A stretch of 64,000 nucleotides of DNA from Ruminococcus sp. XPD3002 (GCA_900119535.1 FPJT01000012.1:46839-110838), one strand, 5' to 3'. Shown: positions 9,347-18,157, counted from the first letter of the stretch. Numbers and translations: made by a program. The notes: generated by a model not told the origin, from the letters alone.

Positions 9347-9958
9347 ATGGCTAAGAAGGAAATTGCAGCTTCCGCCAACAACAATAAAAAGCTGCGGACA
9401 AAGGAACTTATTTATGCAGGTGCTTTCGGTGCGTTATACATCGTGCTGATGCTGGTGATCGTATTGGGAACGAGTATGATACCCATTCTGTATCTCCTTG
9501 CACCAATTACCGTAGGACTGGTCTGCGGTACGGTATATATGCTCTGTGTCCTCAAAGTAAGGAAATTCGGTGCAGCTCTGATACTTGGCGTACTGTTTGC
9601 CATTTGTGCCTGCAGCAATGCATGGTTCAGCTTTGTGGGAGCGCTTGCGGCAGCACTGCTTGCTGAGCTTGTTATCAAGTTCGGAAAGTATCGTTCAAAG
9701 AAAATGTATCTGCTTTCTTTTGTGGTATTCAACCTGAATATGGCTTGTCCCTATATGATGCTTTCATTTGCAAGGGATTCGTTCCTGAAGCGCTCCGTTG
9801 AATACTACGGTCAGGAGTACGCAGACGGCATTGAAAAGATAGCTCCAACATGGATCTTTTTCCCGATACTTGGTTTTGCACTGATCGGCGGAATTCTCGG
9901 AGCTCTGCTTGCAAATACACTCATTAAAAAGCACTTTAAAAAAGCAGGGGTAGTATAA
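9347..9958 (+). CDS. MptD-family putative ECF transporter S component
   Basis: 203 residues with a short basic N-terminus (MAKKEIAASANNNKKLRTKEL) and then about five to six hydrophobic helices. The sequence and its place ahead of an EcfT and a double-ATPase gene match the MptD/Trep_Strep family of ECF substrate-binding membrane proteins. In ECF transporters the S component binds the substrate and docks onto EcfT-EcfA; the substrate of this family is not established. GGAGG lies eight bases before the ATG. It is preceded by an imperfect inverted repeat TTAGT-N8-ACTAA (9312-9329) that could be an operator. Confidence 0.8.
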   Translation: MAKKEIAASANNNKKLRTKELIYAGAFGALYIVLMLVIVLGTSMIPILYLLAPITVGLVCGTVYMLCVLKVRKFGAALILGVLFAICACSNAWFSFVGALAAALLAELVIKFGKYRSKKMYLLSFVVFNLNMACPYMMLSFARDSFLKRSVEYYGQEYADGIEKIAPTWIFFPILGFALIGGILGALLANTLIKKHFKKAGVV

Positions 9959-9959
9959 A

Positions 9960-10709
9960 TTGGATATTTCGGTTTACGGCGAGGATCGAAGTGCATTGGT
10001 ACGTTTTGATCCTCGCACTAAATTTGTCATTTTTATTTCATCACTTGCTGTGAGTTCCAATTCGTTCAATGCTACTGCACATGAGATATACTGCGTTGTA
10101 TTATGCGTTATGCTGTTTCTTTGCGGAAAGAAGTGGAATGCAGTCAAGATGTCGCTTCTTTTAGGGACAGCTGTATATGTCCGCACATGTATGGAGATGC
10201 AGGCAACGGGTTCGACAGTCGTTGTAACGATCATATCATTCATTTTGACGATCTTTCTGTACTGTTTCCCTATACTTATGTCCCTGCTGATAATCACGCA
10301 GACCACACGCATCAATCAGTTCCTGTCGGCATTTCAGGCGATGCATATCCCGACAAGGATCGTGATACCTATAGCTGTAATGTTCCGTTTTATCCCGACA
10401 GTCGGCGAAGAATGGACAGGTGTACGCAAAGCGATGGCGTTCCGCGGAATGTCACTTGAACCGTCTGCGATCATTCGGCATCCCGTAAAAACAGTTGAAT
10501 ATATACTTATACCGCTTCTGTTTTCTTGTATCTCCATTATGGAGGAACTTGCGGCAGCGGCACTTGCAAGGGGCATGGACAGCGACAATGCACGAACTTC
10601 CTATGAAACAGTCCACTTGAGAGCATATGACTATATCACAATGATACTTTTCATTGCGGCAGGTATCTGGTTCTTTGCAACAGGTATGGTGACGGGAGGT
10701 GCGGCATGA
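9960..10709 (+). CDS. ECF transporter transmembrane component (EcfT/CbiQ family)
   Basis: 249 residues from a TTG start one base past the S-component stop, with AGGGGT just upstream; no ATG fits. It has several transmembrane helices and a cytoplasmic coupling segment containing 'IMEELAAAALARGMD', the Ala-Arg-Gly helix characteristic of CbiQ/EcfT proteins that contacts the ATPases. It links the S component to the ATP-binding pair. It overlaps the next gene by four bases (ATGA), so translation is coupled. Confidence 0.85.
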   Translation: MDISVYGEDRSALVRFDPRTKFVIFISSLAVSSNSFNATAHEIYCVVLCVMLFLCGKKWNAVKMSLLLGTAVYVRTCMEMQATGSTVVVTIISFILTIFLYCFPILMSLLIITQTTRINQFLSAFQAMHIPTRIVIPIAVMFRFIPTVGEEWTGVRKAMAFRGMSLEPSAIIRHPVKTVEYILIPLLFSCISIMEELAAAALARGMDSDNARTSYETVHLRAYDYITMILFIAAGIWFFATGMVTGGAA

Positions 10710-12637
10710 TAACACTGAAAGGCTTAGACTTCCACTACGGAGGCGAAAACGGTACAGGTGACGGTGTGGACGGCATCGATCTTACTATTGCGGACGGCGA
10801 ATGTGTTGTGCTCTGCGGACGGAGCGGCTGCGGCAAGACCACATTGACACGTCTTATAAACGGTCTGATACCACATTTTTACGAGGGAGAACTGATAGGT
10901 GAGGTACTGATAGACGATCACAATGTATCAAAAAGTGAACTGTCGGAAACTTCAAAGCTTGTGGGCAGTGTGTTCCAGAATCCTAAATCACAGTTTTTCA
11001 ATATCGACACTTCTGGTGAACTGGTATTCGGCTGCGAAAATATAGGACTTCCCCGTGACGAGATCGGGAAAAGGCTTGACAGGACGGTAAAGGACCTTAA
11101 GCTTGCACCGCTGCTGAACCGTAATATATTTGAGCTGTCAGGCGGAGAAAAGCAGCAGATCGCCTGCGGAAGCGTCTATGCCGCTGATCCGCAGATATAT
11201 GTACTGGATGAGCCTTCCTCCAATCTTGACAAAAAAGCGATCAACCGTATCCACGATATCTTTGCAAAGATGAAGGCGAACGGAAATACACTCGTGATAT
11301 CCGAACACCGTATCCACTATCTTATGGATATCGCCGACAGGTTCATTTATCTGGATGACGGTATCATTACAGGTGAATACACTGCTGATGAAATGCGTGC
11401 AATGCCTGATGAAACACTTGCAGAGCTCGGACTTCGCTGTACTGATATACGTAATATCCCTGCAAACGATCAGTCCGATACGATGCAGAATGCCGCTGCG
11501 GCGCTCGATGTTATCGACCTGAGTTGTAGTCGCGGCAATTCTCGTATTCTGGATATAGACCGTATTTTGCTGCCTGAAAACAGTATCGTCGCAGTTGTCG
11601 GTGATAACGGCTGCGGTAAAAGCACACTTGCTGAAGCACTTTGCGGACTCATCCCGTCTGATGGAAGCGTGGCACTGGGCGGTACATTCCTCAGCAACAA
11701 GCAGAGGCAGCAGCAATGCTATATGGTCATGCAGGACGTGAACCGTCAGCTTTTCTCTGACAGCGTTATGGAAGAAGTGATGCTGAATGCGGCGGTCTCA
11801 CAAGAAGATGCGGAAAAAACACTTGAAGAACTGGGACTTGGGGACTTCAAAGACCGTCACCCCGCATCCCTTTCAGGGGGGCAGAAGCAGCGTACTGCGA
11901 TAGCAGCGGCTCTCTGTGCAGGCAAAGATATCATTCTCTATGACGAACCGACAAGCGGACTTGACAGAACGGGAATGCAGCGGTTCGGTGAGCTTCTGAA
12001 CAGCACACGCAGCAAGGTGAAGCTCTCTTTCATCATTACACATGATCCTGAGCTGATCCTGCATTGCTGTACCCATGTCCTGCATATGGACAGAGGACGC
12101 GTGACAGCCTTTTATCCCATGAATGAAGAAGGTGCTCAGCGCGTCAGAAACTATTATCTATCAAAGAGCAGCGATACTACAAGCAAGGTCAGGGATAAAA
12201 AATCGCAGATCGGCAAGATACTTGAGCATACAGGAAAGGAACGTCCGAAGGTATTTTTGTCCGCACTCCTTATGATGATAGGTGCGGCGGCAAGCATTGT
12301 GCCTTACGGACTTGTGGGGAGTCTTGTACGGAAGATACTGAGCGGCGGCAGGTTAACACTTGACACGGCATTACCCGTAATTGTAGGGATGCTTATCTGC
12401 GAGATACTGTATGCGGTGTTTTATATGCTCGGACTGCGTGTTTCTCATCATGCGGCATTTGCTGCACTTGAAAACATCCGATGCAAATTGCAGGAAAAGC
12501 TTGAACAACAGCCGTTGGGTTCGGTCATGGCACGTTCAAAAGGCGAACTCAAAAAGCTGTTTTCGGATGATATAGAATCGATAGAAATGCTTCTTGCACA
12601 CATGATATTCTTGCATTCATCATCGCTCAGCCTATGA
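10706..12637 (+). CDS. Tandem ECF ATPase fused to the first half of an ABC exporter membrane domain (truncated)
   Basis: 643 residues. Residues 1-480 are two ABC ATPases in one chain: Walker A 'GRSGCGKTT' with signature 'LSGGEKQQ', then 'GDNGCGKST' with 'LSGGQKQRT' and 'YDEPTSGLD', matching EcfA1-EcfA2 fusions. From about residue 500 an exporter-type membrane domain begins ('KVFLSALLMMIGAAASIVPYG'), up to 'DDIESIEMLLAHMI'. There the frame runs into unrelated residues and a stop. The rest of the exporter continues in another frame at 12634, and its upstream codons read 'ILAFIIAQP' before the next gene's first Met. About 30 residues of transmembrane sequence thus seem deleted with a frame change. 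The ECF part looks intact; the exporter part is probably non-functional unless two-chain assembly occurs. Confidence 0.8.
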   Translation: MITLKGLDFHYGGENGTGDGVDGIDLTIADGECVVLCGRSGCGKTTLTRLINGLIPHFYEGELIGEVLIDDHNVSKSELSETSKLVGSVFQNPKSQFFNIDTSGELVFGCENIGLPRDEIGKRLDRTVKDLKLAPLLNRNIFELSGGEKQQIACGSVYAADPQIYVLDEPSSNLDKKAINRIHDIFAKMKANGNTLVISEHRIHYLMDIADRFIYLDDGIITGEYTADEMRAMPDETLAELGLRCTDIRNIPANDQSDTMQNAAAALDVIDLSCSRGNSRILDIDRILLPENSIVAVVGDNGCGKSTLAEALCGLIPSDGSVALGGTFLSNKQRQQQCYMVMQDVNRQLFSDSVMEEVMLNAAVSQEDAEKTLEELGLGDFKDRHPASLSGGQKQRTAIAAALCAGKDIILYDEPTSGLDRTGMQRFGELLNSTRSKVKLSFIITHDPELILHCCTHVLHMDRGRVTAFYPMNEEGAQRVRNYYLSKSSDTTSKVRDKKSQIGKILEHTGKERPKVFLSALLMMIGAAASIVPYGLVGSLVRKILSGGRLTLDTALPVIVGMLICEILYAVFYMLGLRVSHHAAFAALENIRCKLQEKLEQQPLGSVMARSKGELKKLFSDDIESIEMLLAHMIFLHSSSLSL

Positions 12638-13818
12638 TACGCTGTTCACTTGCGGATGCGAAGACGCGTCAGGAAAGCATTGAGGGACTGACATCTGCGG
12701 TTCTTGAATATGCGGAGGGACTGCCGGTCATCAAAAGCTACGGCATGACGAGAGAAAGCGCAATTGAGATGCGTAAGGCATTTCGGGACTCCAGAACAGC
12801 TAACCTGTCATTTGAAGAGCATATCCTGCCTTACGAGATAGCAATGATGATACTGTACGGTGCAGGTATGACAGGCATACTTGCTTCTGCGATATATCTT
12901 CTTCAGCAGGGGAGTATCACCAATGTTTATTTTGTCGGCGTAGTGCTGTTTTTGTTCAGCATCTTTTCTTCGGTAAAACATCTGTTTCAGCAGAGCACCC
13001 GACTTACTATCATGAAGAATTCACTTGACAGGATAAATGAAGTATTTGCCGAAGCTGAGATAACAGATTCGGGAATAGCAAAGATCAGTGACGATGAAAC
13101 CGATGCAGAGATAGAATTCAGAAACGTATCTTTCGGTTACGGTAAGGAGGATATTCTCCATGATATATCATTCACTGCAAAGAAAGGACAGATGGCCGCA
13201 CTTGTCGGTGAATCTGGCAGTGGAAAAACAACGATAGCATCACTGCTTTCGAGATTCTGGGATGTGGGTTCAGGAGAGATACTGATCAGAAACACCAATA
13301 TCAGGGATGTGAAGATCAGTGACCTTATGGAACATATCAGCATGGTATTTCAGCGTGTCTATCTGTTCAATGACACCATTTACAATAATATCGCAATGGG
13401 GAGCGGTGCATCCCGTGATGAGGTGATTGAAGCTGCAAAGAAGGCAAGGTGTTATGACTTTATCATGTCGCAGCCCTATGGCTTTGATACGATGATCGGT
13501 GAGGGAGGTGCAACACTGTCAGGCGGTGAAGCACAGCGTATTTCAATTGCGAGATGTATTCTCAAGGATGCGCCTATCATTATTCTGGATGAGGCTACAG
13601 CAAATATCGATGCGGATAACGAACGAAGCATCCAGCAAGCGATGTCCGAGCTTTGCCGTAACAAGACTGTTCTTGTCATTGCACACAGACTGTACACTAT
13701 TGCCAATGCCGATAAGATAATCGTTATTGACAAGGGACATATCGCAGAACAAGGAAACCGTGATGAACTGCTTTCGCTTGGAGGCATCTACAGCAGAATG
13801 GAGGCAGCCAATGCATAA
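12634..13818 (+). CDS. ABC exporter, C-terminal part of membrane domain plus ATPase (split gene)
   Basis: 394 residues, overlapping the previous stop by four bases (ATGA), with no convincing ribosome site. It begins in the middle of an exporter transmembrane domain ('LADAKTRQESIEGLTSAVLEYAEGLPVIKSYG', the intracellular loop found after TM4 in such proteins) and ends with a complete nucleotide-binding domain: Walker A 'GESGSGKTT', Q-loop 'MVFQRVYLFN', signature 'LSGGEAQRIS', Walker B 'IIILDEATANID', and H-loop 'VIAHRL'. With the last about 150 residues of the preceding gene it makes one exporter lacking roughly 30 residues. It could be a pseudogene half, or a translationally coupled half-transporter. 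Confidence 0.7.
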   Translation: MIRCSLADAKTRQESIEGLTSAVLEYAEGLPVIKSYGMTRESAIEMRKAFRDSRTANLSFEEHILPYEIAMMILYGAGMTGILASAIYLLQQGSITNVYFVGVVLFLFSIFSSVKHLFQQSTRLTIMKNSLDRINEVFAEAEITDSGIAKISDDETDAEIEFRNVSFGYGKEDILHDISFTAKKGQMAALVGESGSGKTTIASLLSRFWDVGSGEILIRNTNIRDVKISDLMEHISMVFQRVYLFNDTIYNNIAMGSGASRDEVIEAAKKARCYDFIMSQPYGFDTMIGEGGATLSGGEAQRISIARCILKDAPIIILDEATANIDADNERSIQQAMSELCRNKTVLVIAHRLYTIANADKIIVIDKGHIAEQGNRDELLSLGGIYSRMEAANA

Positions 13819-13993
13819 CGCAAAGAAGATAGCAGGACTTATAATGATAATGATCAGCGTATTTCTGTTGTCAGGAGGATTATATATAACGACTGAAATG
13901 GTATCGCAGTTCACTGTAACGATACTTATTGTCAGCGGCCTGTTGCTGCTGATCGCAGGATTCGTACTGTATAAGCTGACTGATAACAGTTGA
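13811..13993 (+). CDS. Small two-helix membrane protein
   Basis: 60 residues from the ATG at 13811, overlapping the exporter stop by eight bases; GGAGG six to seven bases upstream supports this start rather than earlier in-frame Met codons inside the ABC gene. It has two hydrophobic segments ('IAGLIMIMISVFLLSGGLYI' and 'VTILIVSGLLLLIAGFVLY') and no recognisable family. Its coupling to the transporter genes suggests a role with the transporter. Confidence 0.55.
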   Translation: MHNAKKIAGLIMIMISVFLLSGGLYITTEMVSQFTVTILIVSGLLLLIAGFVLYKLTDNS

Positions 13994-14018
13994 TAACAAA
14001 TAACAGGAGGAAATCACA

Positions 14019-14780
14019 ATGGAACTTAAATTAGGCGACGTACAAACCACTGCTCTTATTCCGCTTTCTATCAAGGCAAACGAGACAATGCGCAAAAATG
14101 CGAGGATCAAAGATAAAAAAGCGGTAGAGATCATTAAAGCGCTGAATATCGATACTGCACAGTATGATAAGTTCATGTCTCACGAAGGAGTTATTGCAAG
14201 AACTATCATGCTTGACCGACAGTTAAAGGGCATCATCAAAAATGCACCTGATACGGTTATAGTCAATGTTGGCGCAGGCTTCGATGACCGTTTTTCCAGG
14301 GTGGATAACGGCAGGATCATTTGGTTCGATCTTGACTTGCCTGATTCCATAGCCGCAAGAAGAAAGGCTTTCCCCGAACGTGAACGTGTGACAATGCTCG
14401 CAGGAAGTGCTCTTGAAGAAGATTGGTGCGGACAGGTTAAGGACGCTCTTACCGGCAGAAAAGCAAAGCCTGTATTTATAGCCGAAGGATTGTTTATGTA
14501 CCTGACACTTGATCAGATACGCACATTTCTTGAAGTGCTGAAAAGCAATTTCCCCGGCGGCGGTATTCTCATCGCCGAACAGAACGGCAAGTTCATGCAG
14601 AAGAGTGAAAAGCACCACGATACAGTAAAAAATACAAATGCACATTTCATGTCCGGAACGGACTCAGCACAGGAGATCGCCAATCTGACAGACGGTATAC
14701 AGCTTGTGGAAGAACACAGCTTCAATGAAGAAATACAGCATACGTGCAAAGCTCTTTGCACTGCTGCTGCCGAAAGTTAA
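14019..14780 (+). CDS. Class I SAM-dependent methyltransferase, leucine carboxyl methyltransferase (LCMT/PPM) family
   Basis: 253 residues with a strong AGGAGG ribosome site. It has the LCMT-like layout: 'AIMARTIMLDRQLKG'-like N-terminal segment (here 'VIARTIMLDRQL'), SAM-binding motif 'VIVNVGAGFDDRFSRV', acidic 'IWFDLDLPDSIAARR', and 'PVFIAEGLFMYLTLDQI', which is diagnostic of the family. Members O-methylate carboxyl groups of proteins or small molecules, including polyketide-related substrates. Its place immediately behind an ECF importer and an exporter suggests that it modifies the transported compound; that is inference. Confidence 0.85.
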   Translation: MELKLGDVQTTALIPLSIKANETMRKNARIKDKKAVEIIKALNIDTAQYDKFMSHEGVIARTIMLDRQLKGIIKNAPDTVIVNVGAGFDDRFSRVDNGRIIWFDLDLPDSIAARRKAFPERERVTMLAGSALEEDWCGQVKDALTGRKAKPVFIAEGLFMYLTLDQIRTFLEVLKSNFPGGGILIAEQNGKFMQKSEKHHDTVKNTNAHFMSGTDSAQEIANLTDGIQLVEEHSFNEEIQHTCKALCTAAAES

Positions 14781-14890
14781 TGATCGTTGGGCAACTTTCA
14801 GATGGTAAAAGGATAACATTTGTTTTACCGTGCGGAGAAACAATTTCGGATACTCCGCAAAAGGTTATGGAGCGCGGAATAATGCATTAA
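14780..14890 (+). CDS. Possible 36-residue protein between the methyltransferase and membrane-protein genes
   Basis: An ATG overlapping the methyltransferase stop (TAATG at 14778-14782) opens a 36-codon frame ending at TAA 14888-14890, immediately before the AGGAGGTGA ribosome site of the next gene. The frame fills the gap exactly, which favours a real, translationally coupled gene, but there is no clear ribosome site of its own and no known family. The predicted product is basic with one Cys. Confidence 0.35.
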   Translation: MIVGQLSDGKRITFVLPCGETISDTPQKVMERGIMH

Positions 14891-14904
14891 GGAGGTGACA
14901 TAAT

Positions 14905-15405
14905 ATGCTTTTGACAATTTTTCTTGCGATCGTATTTTGTGCTGCGATCTCACTGATGCTGCTTTCTGCGGTGGCATTTATTCAGGATACCCGTTTCTTT
15001 TCATCTGCACCAAAGGAGGCTCAGGCTGTTCTGAAACCAAGAGAGAACGAATTATTCTACGGAGCGAGGATCATCGGATGGACACTGATGCTCTTTAGTG
15101 TGCTGATGATATTGGGAGTCGGTGTGATCTCGATTTGGGACGGGTTCCGAAGCGGCTATACATTCCGTCAGTTTTTCCTGCGTTTCGTATCTGTTTTCAC
15201 CATTTACAAGCTCTATGACATGACATGCTTTGACTGGTTCCTGCTTTGCAGATCAGGCTTCTTCCAGTATTATTTCCCGGAAGTGGGACCTGTTTACAAC
15301 GGAAGAAAATACGGCTATAATATCAAAAGTCAGCTGCTCAAACTGTTTGTCATTTTCCCCGCAGCGTCTGCACTTGCAGCATGGATCTGCACACTGTTTC
15401 AGTGA
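14905..15405 (+). CDS. Integral membrane protein of unknown function
   Basis: 166 residues with AGGAGGTGA seven bases before the ATG. About four hydrophobic helices are visible: the N-terminal 'LTIFLAIVFCAAISLMLLSA', then 'IIGWTLMLFSVLMILGVGVI', a Phe/Tyr-rich central segment, and 'LLKLFVIFPAASALAAWICT' at the end. No family is recognised. It is the last gene of the TetR-ECF-exporter-methyltransferase group and is followed by a long inverted repeat that probably ends the transcript. Confidence 0.7.
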   Translation: MLLTIFLAIVFCAAISLMLLSAVAFIQDTRFFSSAPKEAQAVLKPRENELFYGARIIGWTLMLFSVLMILGVGVISIWDGFRSGYTFRQFFLRFVSVFTIYKLYDMTCFDWFLLCRSGFFQYYFPEVGPVYNGRKYGYNIKSQLLKLFVIFPAASALAAWICTLFQ

Positions 15406-15436
15406 TCTTGCAGAATAAAAAAATGTGCCTATACAT

Positions 15437-15509
15437 AATTACAGCCTTACAGTTCATCTGTCACAGAAAAAGCGGCAGAATTGGTTTAACGAACTATAAG
15501 GCTGTAATT
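15437..15509 (+). terminator. Long inverted repeat ending the transporter cluster
   Basis: A 19-bp arm at 15437-15455 (AATTACAGCC...) pairs with 15491-15509 with one G-U, around a 35-base loop. It lies 32 bp past the last stop. The T-tract is weak, so it could also be a processing or operator structure. Confidence 0.5.
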
Positions 15510-15544
15510 CTTATTGTAGACAAAAAAGACATGTTGGATCTCAG

Positions 15545-15581
15545 CAAAAAACAAATGAGCCTCCTGGGGTAGGAAGCTCAT
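15545..15581 (-). terminator. Terminator of the two-component operon
   Basis: On the minus strand the hairpin ATGAGC-TCC / GGA-GCTCAT (15555-15581) is followed by TTTGTTTTTT. About 165 bp separate it from the kinase stop; that stretch also holds a TTTAATGTTT/AAACATTAA hairpin and no gene. Confidence 0.65.
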
Positions 15582-15745
15582 CTGCCATGATATAGGGATT
15601 ATTGGGGATTTAAATAATTTAATGTTGGGGTAAACATTAAACTACCATGAAAATCAGCTTCGGGATATTTCCCTCAGCATATTTATTATAATCTAACTTT
15701 GTGTAATTTGTGTGATAAAACAAAAAAATATTTGTGTAGAAAAAA

Positions 15746-17218
15746 TCAACTGTTTTTACTTTCAATTTGTGCATCCTGCACATCTTTTCCGGCTATCATA
15801 AACCAGAAAGTAGAACCTTCCCCGAGTTTGCTTCTTACTCCGTAGTCATAGTTATGGAGCTTGAGCACAGCCTTTACTATGGAAAGACCGAGACCTGTTC
15901 CCACAACTTCGCGCTTGTGGTTTTCGGAACGGTAGTACTTGTCAAAGATGAGCTTTATCTTGTCCTCTTCGATACCTTTTCCCGTATCAGATACCTCGAT
16001 AACAACGCCTTCGGGTTTGTTTATCTGTCGGACAAAGACCTGTTTATCGTCGCCTGTATAGTTGATAGCGTTATTGATAAGGTTGTAGATAACCTGTTCG
16101 ATCTTTACCACATCACATTTGACTGTACGTTCTTCATCAGGTGTGAAGTGGATATTGTAGCCCATTTTCTCGGATATACCCTTGAAGCGGTCGATGATCT
16201 CATTCAGCTTGCTTCCGATGAGGAAGGTCGACGGGTGGAGAGTTTCCTTACCGCTTTCGAGCTTTGAAAGGTCGAGAATATCGTTTACCATAAGTGACAG
16301 GCGGTCGGTCTCGTTTATGATTATTTCAAGGTGTTCGTTTCTCTTTACCGGGTTATCTCCTGAAAGGTCGCGTATCATTTCAGCGTAGGCTTTGAGCATA
16401 GTCAGGGGAGTACGCAGGTCGTGGGAAACGTTGGCGATGAGGTCGCGTTGCATAGTGTCAACACGGGAAAGTTCCTTTTCGGCGTAGGTAAGGGTATCTG
16501 CGAGCTTTTTTGCTTCAAGGTAACCTCGTCCGTCGAACTTTGTATTGAAATCGCCTTTAGCGAGATTCTCAGCGGAAGTAGTTATCCTGTCGATAGGAAG
16601 TGAGATACGGTTGGACATCAGGAGTGAAATGATAAATGCGAAGATAATGAGTATCGCAGTTATTATCATCAGCTGTCTTTTTATGATGTTCACAGTAGAA
16701 CCTACGGGCACGAGTGTAGTGTTTATCAGCAGATAGCCGTCGGGACGGTCCGAAGAGCCCTTCAGTGTTGTACCGAAAAGCACCATGTTGGAGCGGTTGC
16801 GCGGATTCACGTCCTTGCGCCAGATAGGTTCGCCGTTATTATCGTCAATTTTCTTTGTATAGATAAAGGTACTGTTATTTGGACCGTGTATAAGGCAGTC
16901 TCCCGAGTGCTCCGCCCAGTAGCGGGTACGGTTGTACTTGTCCACGATAGAGACACAAAGGTCATTTTCGTAAGCGAGCGTCTCTAATTTTTTGTTCATG
17001 ACGGCAATGTCATCATTTTCATATGAATAGATGATCTGCTCTGCGATAGAGTCAACGTCATGGACTTTGCTCTGTTCATAAAATCTTTCCAGAAAAAGTA
17101 TCTGAAATGTCCAGAGAAGTACGAATACAATGATAGTGAAAGCAATAAAATAAAGCCAGATGTTGAATTTCAGAGGTATTTTTCCGAAAAAGTTCCTTAC
17201 TTTTTTATTAAGCTTCAA
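15746..17218 (-). CDS. Sensor histidine kinase
   Basis: 490 residues. TM1 near residues 17-40 ('LKFNIWLYFIAFTIIVFVLLW'), an extracytoplasmic sensor of about 140 residues, TM2 ('QLMIITAILIIFAFIISLLM'), and HAMP ('NRISLPIDRITTSAENLAKGDFN'). The HisKA domain carries the phospho-accepting His in 'LIANVSHDLRTPLTMLKAY', followed by HATPase_c with N box 'VIYNLINNAINYT', G1 'SDTGKGIEEDKI' and G2 'GTGLGLSIVKAV'. It autophosphorylates and passes phosphate to the response regulator, whose gene it overlaps by 11 bases. The signal is unknown. Confidence 0.93.
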   Translation of the reverse strand: MKLNKKVRNFFGKIPLKFNIWLYFIAFTIIVFVLLWTFQILFLERFYEQSKVHDVDSIAEQIIYSYENDDIAVMNKKLETLAYENDLCVSIVDKYNRTRYWAEHSGDCLIHGPNNSTFIYTKKIDDNNGEPIWRKDVNPRNRSNMVLFGTTLKGSSDRPDGYLLINTTLVPVGSTVNIIKRQLMIITAILIIFAFIISLLMSNRISLPIDRITTSAENLAKGDFNTKFDGRGYLEAKKLADTLTYAEKELSRVDTMQRDLIANVSHDLRTPLTMLKAYAEMIRDLSGDNPVKRNEHLEIIINETDRLSLMVNDILDLSKLESGKETLHPSTFLIGSKLNEIIDRFKGISEKMGYNIHFTPDEERTVKCDVVKIEQVIYNLINNAINYTGDDKQVFVRQINKPEGVVIEVSDTGKGIEEDKIKLIFDKYYRSENHKREVVGTGLGLSIVKAVLKLHNYDYGVRSKLGEGSTFWFMIAGKDVQDAQIESKNS

Positions 17219-17882
17219 ACTTATATCCCATTCCTCTCAGAGTAACGATGAATTTTCTGTATTCGCCGAGGCTGTTTCTCAGCATTTTTATATGAGTATC
17301 AACAGTTCTGTCGTCGCCGAAGAAGTCGTATCCCCAGACCTCTTCAAGGAGCTTGTCTCTTGAAAGGGCGATGTTCTTGTTCCTTACGAGGTAGAAGAGA
17401 AGATCGTATTCCTTTGGAGTCATTGAAGCCTTTTCGCCGTTTACGTAGACCTCGCGTCCCGGGATATCAACTTCAAGTCCCTCGAAAACGTACTTGTCGG
17501 GCTGCGGAGCATCAGCGACGGTCTTATTGCGCTTGAGCACTACCTTTACTCTTGCCATGAGTTCCTTTGGCGAGAATGGTTTTACAACATAATCGTCAAC
17601 ACCTATCTCGAATCCGAAGAGCTTGTCATATTCTTCGCCTCGTGCCGAGAGCATTATGACGGGAATGTTCTTGGTCTTGTGTATTTCCTTGCAAGCGGAA
17701 TATCCGTCCAGACGGGGCATCATAACGTCCATTATGATGAGATCGTAGTCGTTGTTGTGGCAGAGAGTCACAGCTTCCATGCCGTTTTCTGCTTCGGTAA
17801 CTTCATAGCCTTCAAATTCGGCGTATTCTCTTACGACCTTTCGTATATTTATCTCGTCGTCTACTATAAGAATGTGTGCCAT
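17208..17882 (-). CDS. OmpR/PhoB-family response regulator
   Basis: 224 residues with AGGAGG before the ATG. The receiver domain has the acidic pocket 'VDDE', phospho-acceptor Asp52 in 'LIIMDVMMPRLDG', switch Thr/Ser 'VIMLSARG' and Lys in 'DDYVVKPF'. The C-terminal winged helix ('MTPKEYDLLFYLVRNK...RTVDTHIKMLRNSLG') binds DNA. It is co-transcribed with the kinase. A 14-mer TTTGTGTGATAAAA occurs upstream (17946-17959, minus) and again beyond the kinase (15707-15720, plus) and may be its binding site. Confidence 0.93.
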   Translation of the reverse strand: MAHILIVDDEINIRKVVREYAEFEGYEVTEAENGMEAVTLCHNNDYDLIIMDVMMPRLDGYSACKEIHKTKNIPVIMLSARGEEYDKLFGFEIGVDDYVVKPFSPKELMARVKVVLKRNKTVADAPQPDKYVFEGLEVDIPGREVYVNGEKASMTPKEYDLLFYLVRNKNIALSRDKLLEEVWGYDFFGDDRTVDTHIKMLRNSLGEYRKFIVTLRGMGYKFEA

Positions 17883-18034
17883 ATAATCAAACCTCCTGTG
17901 AAATATATGTGTAAATGCGTTGTTTTCTCATAAACTATTATAACATTTTATCACACAAAAGTGTACACCAAATGAATAATTCGTGGAAATTTATGTTAAT
18001 TTTATAAAAAACGTATTGAAATTGCAAATTGTGA

Positions 18035-18063
18035 TTGACTTTTTCAGTTAAATTTGCTATAAT
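18035..18063 (+). promoter_or_regulatory. Promoter of the EAL-domain gene
   Basis: TTGACT (18035-18040), 17-bp spacer, TATAAT (18058-18063). Predicted start near 18070, upstream of the GTG at 18158. Confidence 0.75.
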
Positions 18064-18157
18064 GAAATAGTAAAATAATGTGGGGCGTTCTGCCCACTCG
18101 TATTATGCGTTATTCTTTCATTTATATAAATTGTATGATCAGGAAGGAGGATGCGTT

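Noticed and set aside
18080-18157. ATG at 18080 as start of the EAL protein
   Set aside because: No ribosome site and very close to the promoter; the GTG at 18158 has GGAGG at ideal spacing and begins a normal membrane anchor.
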